From the NCBI GenBank assembly GCA_030549775.1, contig CM060181.1:49234218-49298217 (forward strand): 64,000 nucleotides of DNA, in the 5' to 3' direction. This DNA is from Tamarix chinensis. Taxonomy: Eukaryota; Streptophyta; Magnoliopsida; Caryophyllales; Tamaricaceae. A program made the position numbers and the translations under genes. The number at the start of each line of letters is the position of its first letter. Position 1 is the first letter of the stretch. This document shows, piece after piece, positions 1 through 10,824 of the stretch. The notes under the pieces were generated by a model that was given only the letters and a program-made list of their open reading frames with translations, did not search any database and was not told where the DNA came from.

Positions 1-1535
1 TGTTATTTTGCTAAGTAAAAATGTCATTTATTCCTCATTATTTTTATAACATTTAATCTTTTCTCGAGCTTTTCTCTTTTGGATAGATTTTGCAGGAAAA
101 GATAAAAATGAAGAAATTCAAAGGAGAAATCAATGAAAAGAGAAAAGGAAGCAAAGAACACATCAAGAGATATGGAATCAATGGAAGAAAAGACTAGAAA
201 TGAAGAATATATATCAAAGGGAAGATTGTGTTGAAATTTCATGAAGAAATAATGAAGAAACAAGAAACACGGCCCCCCCGTGTTTATGAAACACGGCCCG
301 TGTTTTTCTATCAGCACACAAATTTCAGCACTTAAAAATCAGCATTTGGCAGATTTCAGCACTTAAAAATACGGGGGTCCCGTGTTTTCTAACACGGACC
401 GTGTTTCTCTCAACTTCTGTAACCGTTCGCGCAACGTTTCCCCGATATATTTCTAAAGTTTGAACATTCGAAAGGGTGGTTCGGGGGAGTTCGAGAATGG
501 GATTTTCTCTTTCTCTCTATACTCTCTAGATACCGCATGTAATTTGTAATTCCAATTCTCTTTCTCTCCATTGTATTCAATTGAACAATCAACAATCTGC
601 AATTCAATTCGATAAGTTCTTCTCCATTCCTCTTTTAATTGCAAGTTTTGATTTTTGATTGAATGCAATTCAATTCTCTTTGTTGTATGATTATTTTTCT
701 TGTGTTTGGTGTTTCATTGTTAATTTATTTATAAGCATTGATGTTAATGATAGATTATTGCATTTAATTATGTGTTATTGCAATTATGTAGATAGTATAA
801 GGTAGGAGGATTTGATGACGGAATTAGGGTTTGGATTTTGAATTCATGATTCTAGATGGAATTTAATTGGATTGATGGACGGAATTGAATGATCTCGCAT
901 CATAGATTAAGAATTTAAACTAATTAGACTGATCACCTATCTAGTTTAGATCTTAATCTACGCTAAGATAACGAAATTAACACGTAATTGTTAATTAACG
1001 TTTTCAAAGTAGCAAAAGATTAATTATTAATCTTGTCCATTATTCATATGATTGCATGATCAGAGCTTATGTGATTATGGTCGTAGTTGACTGCTTTCCA
1101 TTTGTAATGCTGCCATTAATTGAATCTAGTGTTCTTAACCTAGGTTATTAATTGGTTAGATGATAAATTGAGAGCTTATTCAATTTATTAGAATTGAGAG
1201 AAAGCAAAGAGATGAATTAATATGAGTTTCTATAGGTCAACGTTAAATCATTTAGAATCATTCTTTTCTCTATGATTATTTGATATCCTAATTCCATAAT
1301 CAATACCTTCCTATCCTTATTCATTAATTAGTGAGTACAATGTTTTATTATTTATCCATACTTTAGATATTGATGATAGAATTATATGTTATTGCATGAC
1401 TGGGGTTTTAACATCGATTACAGAATTATTGATTATATTCCATTCCTTGTGGGTTCGACTCCTTCTTGCCATATACTACGTATTTGGAAATTAGGATTTA
1501 TTTATTAAATTTGTTGTGCATACGACAGTGCATCA
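1..1535 (+). repeat. Left (5') LTR, lacking its first ~18 bases
   Basis: It matches 3141-4676 base for base except for one substitution that I found (A at 1062, C at 4203) and one C missing from a C run near 297. It ends in ...GTGCATCA at 1535. The first 18 bases (TGATATATGAG...) lie left of the window. The divergence implies a very recent insertion. Confidence 0.95.
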
Positions 1536-1541
1536 AATTTT

Positions 1542-1559
1542 TGGCGCCGTTGCCGGGGA
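1542..1559 (+). other. Primer-binding site for tRNA-Asp
   Basis: TGGCGCCGTTGCCGGGGA is the reverse complement of the 3' end of plant tRNA-Asp including CCA (all 18 bases). It starts six bases after the LTR end. This site is typical of Athila/Tat-type Ty3/gypsy elements and fixes the element as plus-strand. Confidence 0.9.
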
Positions 1560-3106
1560 ATGGCAATTATAATCTTTATTTCTGTTTTTGATGTTGTTTA
1601 TATAGATATATATATAGTAATGTGTTTGCATACATGTGCCTTGTTTTCTAATTTTGTGATCTTGTGTTTGTTTGTTTTGTTCGTGTCTAGACAAGAAGTG
1701 TTAGATTTGATTTATTCATTCACCGGGTATGAAAAGTAATGGGACTAAATCTTTTTACAAAGGCTATTTTAAATCATAATAATTGATTTGATCACCATCT
1801 TCCTAAACCTTAAAAATAGAAATTGAGATTGTGATAGTGATGAGGGAAGGAAAGTTAGAATGGTTAGGAATCAATCCATGCATTGATTATGAATGAGATG
1901 AAATGAAATTCAAAGATTGGTGGATATAACATTGTGAGCGCTTGAGCCTATTCTTTGGATACATTGCTTATCCAAAATATATTTTTCTTTTGTGTGTGTT
2001 CTCCAACGATATGTGAAACTAGAATTTGCCATTTGTTCTCTTCAAGACTGCATAGAACTTTAGGATATTTGAAAATGATAAAGGCACTCTTCTTTCTTTG
2101 TTAGCTACAAGACCAAATAGCTCACCTTGAAAATTGTTATCCATTGCATAAACCCTTTGAGTCTAAAGCCTTATTCTATTGATCTAACCTTTATTAACAA
2201 CTAATCTCCATATGTATTTTCTTTCCTTACTCTATGACTAGTGGAGCAATATTTTTAAGGAGAACTTTTGTTTGTTAATAAGGTGAAATCTAAGTATGGG
2301 GGTGTGGATATCATAAAAAAAAATGGAGGAAGTAGCTAAGCATTTTTCTTCTTAAAAAAAATGAAAAGAAGAAGAAGGAGAAGAAGAAGAAGAAGAAGAG
2401 AATAAAATTTCATGTCTTTTGATGTTATTTGGTTGAATGGAAGGGTTTGAAATTATTTAAAAAAAATTATAAAAAAAAAAGAAAAAGAAAAAGGGGGAAG
2501 TGAAGTAAAGGAGAAGAGGAGGAATTATGATTTAATTGAAATAAATAAATTACTTCTCTAGTTCGTAGAGTCTAGCTACCATCCCAAAATTCTATCCCAC
2601 CTTAGAACCCTAGCCCCATTACAACCAAATTTAAGACCTTTTGATTCTTATATACTTTAGTTCTTTTCAGTGGTGGCGAATTGAGAATAATGGCAAACAT
2701 ATGGGCGATCATTATCATTTGGAGAAGATTTGAGAGTAAACACATCATACCCTATACACATAAGAGTGAGCATTTTCACTTACCGAAAGTAAGCATCTAC
2801 CAATATAAATTTCATTAATCTTGATCTAAATTTGCATGGTGAGATACTAACTATATTAGCTCTCATTCCCTAACCACTTGAGCATTTGATAAGACTATTC
2901 ATAAGGTGTGTTAGATATGTGATCCAAAATATTTTCATCATTGTGATTTTATGATTCTTAAGTGTTTTAAGTCCCAATGCATTGCTAAACTCTATGAATG
3001 AATAAATCCAATCTTATATTTCTTGTAGTTTAGGACTTATCTCATTTGTAATCCTTGATGTTTCTTTTGTGCATGACATGATGTTGCTTGAGGACAAGCA
3101 ACGATT

Positions 3107-3122
3107 TAAGCATGGGGGTATT
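3107..3122 (+). other. Polypurine tract region before the 3' LTR
   Basis: TTAAGCATGGGGGTATT lies directly against the TGATATATG start of the right LTR. It is the expected plus-strand priming site for reverse transcription. Confidence 0.75.
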
Positions 3123-4676
3123 TGATATATGAGATTTATATGTTATTTTGCTAAGTAAAAATGTCATTTATTCCTCATTATTTTTATAACATTTAATCTT
3201 TTCTCGAGCTTTTCTCTTTTGGATAGATTTTGCAGGAAAAGATAAAAATGAAGAAATTCAAAGGAGAAATCAATGAAAAGAGAAAAGGAAGCAAAGAACA
3301 CATCAAGAGATATGGAATCAATGGAAGAAAAGACTAGAAATGAAGAATATATATCAAAGGGAAGATTGTGTTGAAATTTCATGAAGAAATAATGAAGAAA
3401 CAAGAAACACGGCCCCCCCGTGTTTATGAAACACGGCCCCGTGTTTTTCTATCAGCACACAAATTTCAGCACTTAAAAATCAGCATTTGGCAGATTTCAG
3501 CACTTAAAAATACGGGGGTCCCGTGTTTTCTAACACGGACCGTGTTTCTCTCAACTTCTGTAACCGTTCGCGCAACGTTTCCCCGATATATTTCTAAAGT
3601 TTGAACATTCGAAAGGGTGGTTCGGGGGAGTTCGAGAATGGGATTTTCTCTTTCTCTCTATACTCTCTAGATACCGCATGTAATTTGTAATTCCAATTCT
3701 CTTTCTCTCCATTGTATTCAATTGAACAATCAACAATCTGCAATTCAATTCGATAAGTTCTTCTCCATTCCTCTTTTAATTGCAAGTTTTGATTTTTGAT
3801 TGAATGCAATTCAATTCTCTTTGTTGTATGATTATTTTTCTTGTGTTTGGTGTTTCATTGTTAATTTATTTATAAGCATTGATGTTAATGATAGATTATT
3901 GCATTTAATTATGTGTTATTGCAATTATGTAGATAGTATAAGGTAGGAGGATTTGATGACGGAATTAGGGTTTGGATTTTGAATTCATGATTCTAGATGG
4001 AATTTAATTGGATTGATGGACGGAATTGAATGATCTCGCATCATAGATTAAGAATTTAAACTAATTAGACTGATCACCTATCTAGTTTAGATCTTAATCT
4101 ACGCTAAGATAACGAAATTAACACGTAATTGTTAATTAACGTTTTCAAAGTAGCAAAAGATTAATTATTAATCTTGTCCATTATTCATATGATTGCATGA
4201 TCCGAGCTTATGTGATTATGGTCGTAGTTGACTGCTTTCCATTTGTAATGCTGCCATTAATTGAATCTAGTGTTCTTAACCTAGGTTATTAATTGGTTAG
4301 ATGATAAATTGAGAGCTTATTCAATTTATTAGAATTGAGAGAAAGCAAAGAGATGAATTAATATGAGTTTCTATAGGTCAACGTTAAATCATTTAGAATC
4401 ATTCTTTTCTCTATGATTATTTGATATCCTAATTCCATAATCAATACCTTCCTATCCTTATTCATTAATTAGTGAGTACAATGTTTTATTATTTATCCAT
4501 ACTTTAGATATTGATGATAGAATTATATGTTATTGCATGACTGGGGTTTTAACATCGATTACAGAATTATTGATTATATTCCATTCCTTGTGGGTTCGAC
4601 TCCTTCTTGCCATATACTACGTATTTGGAAATTAGGATTTATTTATTAAATTTGTTGTGCATACGACAGTGCATCA
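3123..4676 (+). repeat. Right (3') LTR, complete, 1554 bp
   Basis: It begins TGATATATG and ends GTGCATCA (TG...CA). The 3404-3550 part carries GC-rich imperfect palindromes of the form AACACGGxCCGTGTT in otherwise AT-rich DNA. Short frames seen in both LTRs are copies of the same non-coding sequence. The base after the LTR is 4677 (GCGGT); the matching target duplication would lie left of the window. Confidence 0.95.
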
Positions 4677-4860
4677 GCGGTGCAACCCCTGGTTAAGAGA
4701 AAAGATCATACACGGCCAGGCGGTGCTGAGCGGCATGGTTGTGCTACAAGCAGTGCAGCCTTAGCCGAGAGAAAAGATCAGTCATGGCCAGGAGGTGAAA
4801 AGGTTGCAAGGCTGTGTGATAGGAAATATTTATTATTGCACGACCATGCTAAGGCCGTGT
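4677..4860 (-). mobile_element. Fragment of an old chromovirus-type LTR, host of two later insertions
   Basis: This stretch matches, in reverse complement, 47500-47730 of the solo LTR at 41451-49864 (shared runs such as GAGAGAAA(A)GATCA and GGCTGTG(T/C)GATA(G/A)GAAAT). The same LTR resumes at 9828. It was therefore split by the LTR at 4861-9827 and also by the young element to its left. Confidence 0.65.
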
Positions 4861-5609
4861 TTAAAGCAGAAGAAATTCACTACTTTTTTTTAAAGCAGAA
4901 GAAATTACAATAGAAATATTTAAATTAAAACTCATGAATTCTGAAAATGTGACCACCACACTTAGTACCAAACAATTTCTCTCCGACTGTTTTAGTACCA
5001 AGTGCTAAGGCTAAAAAGATTAACATGAAACTTAAACCAAGATTTCATAAAATGAATTAAAAAGATAATGACATGGAAATCAGAATACACATAAAGAATT
5101 ACTATTCATATTCAAAAGAGAATAGCTTACAATCGATAAGAGATTCATTTAAAGTACTCAATGCAAGGTAATAAATCATATTGGATAAATCTGATACAAA
5201 GGAAATAATAGAAGGAATATAAAATAACGAGAAGAGTGAATCCGGCCACATATATACTCAACGCTCAGCTCTATCGGATGTCCCGCCCACCTACACAAAG
5301 TCAGAAAGGGCCTTCTACTAGTGGGAATGAGCAACACCCATGAAACGGGTGATCAGTACGCTACGTATTGAGTAAGGTAACCGAGCACTAAGGCCGACAC
5401 ATAAACACATCAAATCATGCAGGATAATAATCAACATACAATTTCAAACCACACATATGATACATAAAAGCATATAGAAAAATCCACAGCCTATCATCAA
5501 CAAGCCCACATATAAGGTCCAAAAATGTCCAGATTAATTATTTAATCTTTCTTTTATCGGAAGTCGATACACACTATGCCTTTTTATCATTTCCATGCGA
5601 GTACAGGAA

Positions 5610-6000
5610 CACCCCACTATTATAACTAGTGGGTCGGTCACACATAGAGCATCATACCCTAACCACTATTATTACCGGTGGATCGGTCACATATAGAGTA
5701 CAAGCCTAACCACTATTATAATCAGTGGATCGGTCATATATAGGGTAAAACCCTAACCACTATTCCTAACCGATGGATCGGTTCGGTTCCTACTCGTATA
5801 GTGTTCCACTGTAAGTAATTAATGTCTTTTAAGAGTCTTAGAAATTCTGGTTTGTATTTATTGAGCTCGAGTCACCCCACTATTATTACGGGTAGGCCGA
5901 TCACACATAGGACATCATGTCCTAACCACTATTATAACCGGTGGATCGGTCGCACATAGGGTAAAACCCTAACCACTATTCCTGACCAGTGGATGGGTCT
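5610..6000. repeat. Tandem palindromic repeat CCACTATTAT-n-GGTGGATCGGTC (~48 bp unit)
   Basis: Units start near 5615, 5660, 5708, 5756, 5875, 5925 and 5971, each with CCAC...GTGG arms and followed by CGGTC and a 'TAGGGTAAAACCCTAA'-like spacer. The same array occurs in every well-preserved family LTR in the window. Confidence 0.85.
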
Positions 6001-6064
6001 AGACCCGGCTCAATAATCTTCCACTTTAAAAGATTAGTGTCTTAAAATTTTTATTCACAAACAT

Positions 6065-6665
6065 TTGCCTAGACATGCATGACTAACTCCATGCAAACCT
6101 TAGCTCCCATGCAAACCTTAGCTCCACGTAAACCACACTTCCATGCAAACCCTAACTCCTATGCAAACCCTAGCTCCCATGCAAACCCTAACTCCCATGC
6201 AATCATTAACTCCCATGCAAAACCCTAGCCCCATCATACAACCCTAATACTACCATGCTACCATAATACCACCATGCAAACCCTAATACCACCATGCAAA
6301 ACATAATACCGCCATGCAAAACATAATACCGCCATGCAAACCCTAATACCACCATGTAAAACATAATACCGCCATGCAAACCCTAATACCACCATGCAAA
6401 CCCTAATAACACCATGCAAAACATAATACCGCCATGCAATCCCTAATAGCACCATGCAAAACATAATACCACCATGCAAACCCTAATACCACCATGCAAA
6501 CCCTAATACCACCATGCAACCCTAATAGCACCATACATACCCTAATACCACCAAGCAACCCTAATACTATCATACAAACCCTAATACCACCATGCATCAT
6601 TAGCTTCATGTAAAGCCCAACGCCATGCAAACCCTAACACCATGCATCCCACGACTCCATGCAAA
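6065..6665. repeat. Minisatellite, ~20-21 bp unit CATGCAAACCCTAATACCAC
   Basis: About 25-30 imperfect units. They alternate between forms with AAACCCTAA and AAACATAA, and the later units are more regular than the earlier ones. Repetitive frames read through it on the minus strand (HGGIRVCMVVLGFAW-like); they are by-products of the repeat. Confidence 0.9.
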
Positions 6666-7159
6666 ACCCTAACACCACGTTGTTATACTCTCCATCATTA
6701 TTTTACAACCCCATCATGCGTGTCTTAAGGCCACATTATACCATAATAATAACACAATTATACATATAATTTTCATGCCGCAATTTATTCACACCAGCAT
6801 ACTTCAACTCCATAATCATGCTACATTCATAACAATTATACAATATACGCATGAAATACACTATAATTCATATTACATGGCATGCATATCATAAGATCAC
6901 ATATTAAAAATATGGCCTTAGCACCCCTTACCTAAAACGACACCCGTCTTGGAGCACACTCCTACGCCTCCTTAGGGTTTTGACTGGTTTCACCTATTAT
7001 AAGAGAAAAGCTAAAATTAGACTCCCACCTATCAAAAATACTATTAATCACTAACTTATTATAAGACTAGGGTTTTAAATAAATAATAATATATTAATAA
7101 AAATAAAATTAATTAGTTACTAACATTGCTAAAGATATAGAAATAATAGAAATATTATA

Positions 7160-7685
7160 AAAGTTGATAATATAAGGTTGAAAACTTTACTGTAATAATA
7201 ATAATAATGATACTAAAATAATAATAACAAAGATACTAAAAATAATATCAATAATAATATAAATAAGAATAATAATAATAATAATAGTAACAATAATAAT
7301 AACAAGGACATTATTCAAAAGAAAGTGAAATAAGGGCTTCGCCCCTTTACTAAAATAATAATAATAATAATATTACTAAAAATAAATAACCAAATTTAGT
7401 AATAATAATAATGATGAAGTAATAATAATAATAATAATAACAGCCATAATAATATTACAAAATAATAATAACCAGGGAGATAAAAAGAAGTAGGGTTTCC
7501 ACCCAAAATTGAATAATAATAACTTAATAAATAATAATAATAACACTAATAAATACTAATAAAAATAAAAATATTAATAACCCTAATAATGATAAGACGT
7601 GCTATCTATAATACTACTACTACAATTTAAAATAAGCACAATAGGGTTTCAACCCTATATAGAGTAATAATATTAACATTGAAAA

Positions 7686-7717
<32 letters not shown>

Positions 7718-7838
7718 ATATTAATATTAATATTAATATTAATAATGACCACCTAACAATAATAATAATAATAACAACACAAAGGGTAAAGTAGTTGTAA
7801 TATTAATAATGGAATAATAATAACAGTAATTCAAAAGA

Positions 7839-7871
<33 letters not shown>

Positions 7872-7994
7872 TATTAATATTAATAATAAAGATAATAACA
7901 ATAATAATAATACTAATAATAATAATAAAATCAAATTAAAAATATAATAGGGCTTCAGCCCTCAAAAGAATAATAATAAAAATATTAACATTAC

Positions 7995-8032
<38 letters not shown>

Positions 8033-8120
8033 GGATTTATATTAGAATAAATGAAATAAAATAATTTAAGGCTTGTAAAAATAGGGAAAAGGATTGAGAG
8101 GGTCTAGGGTTCAACCTTAG
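7160..8120. repeat. Degenerate ~155-bp tandem array: GGGY-TTC-RCCC hairpins between AAT trinucleotide runs
   Basis: Short hairpins lie at 7334-7344 (GGGC/GCCC), 7493-7504 (GGGT/ACCC), 7641-7658 (ATAGGGT/ACCCTAT), 7949-7962 (AGGGC/GCCCT) and 8104-8120 (CTAGGGT/ACCTTAG). Decayed or half versions lie near 7173 and 7794. Spacings are 161, 159, 151, 150, 156 and 157 bp. The spacers are mostly (AAT)n, with AGT and ATT runs at 7685-7745. Confidence 0.7.
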
Positions 8121-9370
8121 GCTGGCGGGGATAGGCGGCACCGGCAGTGGTGCACGGCGGCGGTGGCGGCGGCCAAAAAAAGAGAAGAAAAGGGGAAAAG
8201 TTACAGGCTAGGAATAAAATAAGAAGAAGAAGGGTGGAAGCAAGGGTGATTATGATTGCCTAGAAGGAGAGGAACAAAATGATGGTGGCGGCGCATGGCG
8301 GCTACAGTGGTGGCCGAATAGGGAAGAAGAAGAGAAAGAGAGGGAGAGAGGGAGAAAGAGGAAAAGAAAGGTAGGGGGAGATAGAAGAGGGTCTGCAGCA
8401 CAATTTGGGAGGTGAAAGGAGTCGCGGCGGCGGTGGAAGAGGTGGCTAAGGGTGGTTCGAAGGGCGGTGGTGGCAGAAAATGGTTTGGTTAAGAAGGGAA
8501 ATTCGCACAGTTGGGGTGGATTATTCAGGAAAAATCGAAGGGTATGGGTGGTCTAGATAGTTAGAGGGAGGTGCAGGGAAGGCGTAGACGAAAGAATGAG
8601 TGGCGGTGTTGGCCGGAGACGGCGAAAGTGGCGTCTAAAGGGGAGGCGGCAGTAATGTCAGGGAATTCTGGGTAAGTAACCAAAACTCGATACAAGGCAC
8701 AACTTGAAGGTATTTATAGACTGAAGGAGAAGTTGGGGTCGAAGGGAAAGTGGGAAAGTGGTAAGCAGGAGTGGGCACCAGCCGACGAGAACAGCCGGCG
8801 CACTTTCCCGATCGTGGTCTGCAAGTGGCCAAGGGAGAGGGAATCGTGTGGGGAAATGGGAGACGTGGTTTGGGTCAATGGGTGGCCGAAAAAAAGGGAA
8901 AGAGGCGAGAACAAAACAGACGGTCAATGGGGCATGATCGACGGCCAAAAAAACAGGGAGAAGGGCGGCGGAAATGGTTGACGTCGACGATAGGTGTGAA
9001 GGGATGGGAAGAAGAAGAAGGGGGTGCAGGAACCGGTCAGCCCAGCAAAAGAAAAGAAAGAAAAAGAAGAAGTCGAGCCGGTCAGCGAGGTGAGGGGGAG
9101 GATTTAAATGAAACACAAAGTTTCAGTGGGGAAAAGACTCAAAACACGGTTCGGCGAGGGAGAAGGAAGGAGAAAGAAAAGGCTGCACTGACAGGGCGGT
9201 TCAGGAGAAAAAGAAAGAAAAGAGAGATGAATCGGCCAGCGGAAAATAAACAAAACGCAGCATTTGGCTTCGTCGACGGAGGAAGAAAAGAAAAAGGAAA
9301 GATGGGTCGCGGGAAGGAACGACCCGCGTCGATGGAAGGAAAGGGGAGAGGGCTTGGGCTGCTGGGCTAA
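8100..9370. other. G-rich/purine-rich block of LTR copy A1, no gene
   Basis: GGCGG, GGTGG and GAAGA-rich sequence gives open frames on both strands (for example 8658-9116 minus and 8771-9370 plus). Equivalent G-rich blocks sit at the same place in other copies (15740-16770, 45380-46560). The encoded strings are low-complexity (R/K/G on plus; P/S/L/F on minus) with no domain, so I treat it as LTR sequence. Confidence 0.75.
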
Positions 9371-9827
9371 CCTAGGTTGGGGAGGAGAGGAAAAAAGAAA
9401 AGAAGAAGAAATAATTAGGTTAGCTAATTAAATTAATTAAAATATTTAGAATATTTAAAAATAATAATATTTAAGTCCCTTTTTAGGCTAATTTAAGGAT
9501 TTTTAAAATATTTTCCATAAATTCTATTTTAATTAGCAAAACATTCTAATTTTCTCAAATTAAATAATTTATAAAATTCATATTAATTTGAAACTATTTT
9601 CTCCTTCTTATTTTAAATAAAATAATTTACTTAATTAATTTCTATAACAAAATCTTTAATTAGCTAACATACCCAAATTTCTCCTAATTAAAATATTTAT
9701 AAATTACTTCTTGATTTACCCTAATAAATTTCCTTTTATTTTAGTAAAAATAATTTATTTAAATAATTTTTCTAATAAAATATTATTTAACTATAATTTT
9801 TAAAATTAAAAATTTTAGGGCATTTCA

Positions 9828-10824
9828 TGTGCTCTGTAAAAGTGTGACAAAGAGAGAAAGAAGACAAGAAAAGAGGCGGTGGTCGGCGACGATGTTGGAA
9901 AGGTTAGGGTGACCTTGGTGGTCGGTCCATCAGCTAATAGGCGGTGAGTGGTGGCTGAGGTGGTGCATGGTGGTTGAATGAGTGGTGCACAGACCAAAAA
10001 TAGGGAAAGAAGAAGAAGAAGAAGAAGAAGAAAAGAGAAGTAATAAAGGAGAAGGAAGAGGGAGTGCTTGGGCAGTATCTTGGACACAAAGATGGGTAGA
10101 ATGGAGGCAAACCAAAGAGAAGAGAAAAAGAGTATAGAGTGTGTGTGTACATACATACATATATGTGTGCATGTGTGGTGTGAATTGGGGAAGAAAGAAA
10201 AAGAATAGGGGATGCATGTGACAATGATGATGGTGATGATGGAGCTACAAGGTGATGATGCTAATGTTAATGGTTGAAGAGGATGGTGAGGAGTATGGCA
10301 GTAGTTGCAGAGTGAGGGTGGTGATGGTTGTATGTAGGTGTGTTGCATGATAAGTAAAATGGTAGGGGGGGAATGGAGCGTGTCGGGTGTGTGCATAGGG
10401 TGTGCAGGTCTGCAGAGATAGGAGAACAATAAGGAGAAGAAGAAAGATGATGGATGATGGATGAGGGTGTAGAAAGGTGATGGTGATGGAGCAAGTGGGG
10501 AGGGTGAAAGTTGTAACAGTTTCAATTGTTGTAGCTTAAGGTTAACGGAAAGAGGATATGAAAGAAAGAAAAGGAAAAATAAAAGGGTTGGGAATTAGTT
10601 TAGATGATTTTGGATTAGCCATAAATAATTAGGATTAATGAAAATTTAGCGGGTTTTAATTTTGGTTTACGAATTATAGTTTATCTGAGTCAAGGTTTCA
10701 ATTTTGGTTAAAGTTCTGGGATTAAGAAATTAAGTTAAGGCTAAAATAAGATTTCTTGATATTAGAAATAAATTAGAGCATTAATGACATGATATTAGGC
10801 TAAGCAAACTTTTTGAGTACTACA
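9828..10824 (-). mobile_element. Remainder of the old host LTR (B1), sense-start end
   Basis: It is the reverse complement of 47500-46930 plus 41895-41451. For example, CTTGGACACAAAGATGGGTAGAATGGAGGCAAACCA at 10079-10114 (given as two halves, CTTGGACACAAAGATGG and GTAGAATGGAGGCAAACCA) pairs with 47177-47212. It ends TTTTTGAGTACTACA at 10824, matching the GGGGTATTATA end of the other copies. A 236-residue low-complexity frame at 9815-10525 (minus) is a by-product. Confidence 0.75.

Larger units (their letters stand above)
1536..3122 (+). mobile_element. Internal region of the non-autonomous element, no coding capacity
   Basis: This 1.59-kb interior has no open frame of note in any direction. 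It contains GAA/AAG-rich purine runs (2345-2400 and 2460-2520) and an internal tract AAGTATGGGGGTGTGG near 2290 that echoes the terminal polypurine tract. It may hold packaging and priming signals only; that is inference. Confidence 0.8.
1..4676 (+). mobile_element. Young non-autonomous Ty3/gypsy-type LTR retrotransposon (left end cut by window)
   Basis: Two near-identical direct repeats (1-1535 and 3123-4676) flank 1.59 kb. A primer site complementary to plant tRNA-Asp follows the left repeat, and a purine tract (CATGGGGGTA) precedes the right one, so this is an LTR element on the plus strand. No gag, protease, RT or integrase frame exists in the interior, so it would have to be mobilised in trans. 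The primer site and the 'GGACAAGCAACGATTTAAGCATGGGGGTA' style of 3' end (split here: GGACAAGCAACG, then TTTAAGCATGGGGGTA) resemble Athila/Tat elements; that lineage is inferred. It appears to be inserted into an older LTR that resumes at 4677. Confidence 0.93.
4861..9827 (-). mobile_element. Long (~5 kb) solo or truncated LTR of a Ty3/gypsy chromovirus-like family, copy A1
   Basis: The left end (AAATTCACTACT...ACCACACTTAGTACC...AAGTGCTAAGGCTAAA) is the block found at the ends of the other family copies (11418, 41896, 52708, 59163, 61943). The right end is TTTTAGGGCATTTCA. Order from the left: end block, a CCACTATTAT palindrome array (5610-6000), a 20-bp minisatellite (6065-6665), an AAT-rich hairpin array (7160-8120), a G-rich block (8100-9370) and an AT-rich tail. 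There is no gag-pol. Sense is minus, deduced from the primer-site junction at 52.7 kb. The first 12 bases (TTAAAGCAGAAG) differ from the usual TGTAACACCCTC, so the exact left boundary is uncertain. Confidence 0.75.

Noticed and set aside
5610..6000. Regularly spaced palindromic repeats resembling a CRISPR array
   Set aside because: Spacers are similar to each other, repeats are imperfect, no cas genes occur, and the array lies in an LTR of a plant genome.
6258..6630. Repetitive HGGIRVCMVVLG-type frames as a repeat protein
   Set aside because: They are a direct translation of the 20-21-bp minisatellite; unit lengths vary and break the frame.
6065..6665. CCCTAA motifs suggesting interstitial telomere repeats
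   Set aside because: The unit is CATGCAAACCCTAATACCAC; the CCCTAA is never tandem (plant telomere is CCCTAAA repeated head to tail), so it is an unrelated minisatellite.
8771..9370. 199-codon R/K/G-rich frame on the plus strand
   Set aside because: Purine-rich low-complexity sequence within the LTR, antisense to the element, no start context or domain.
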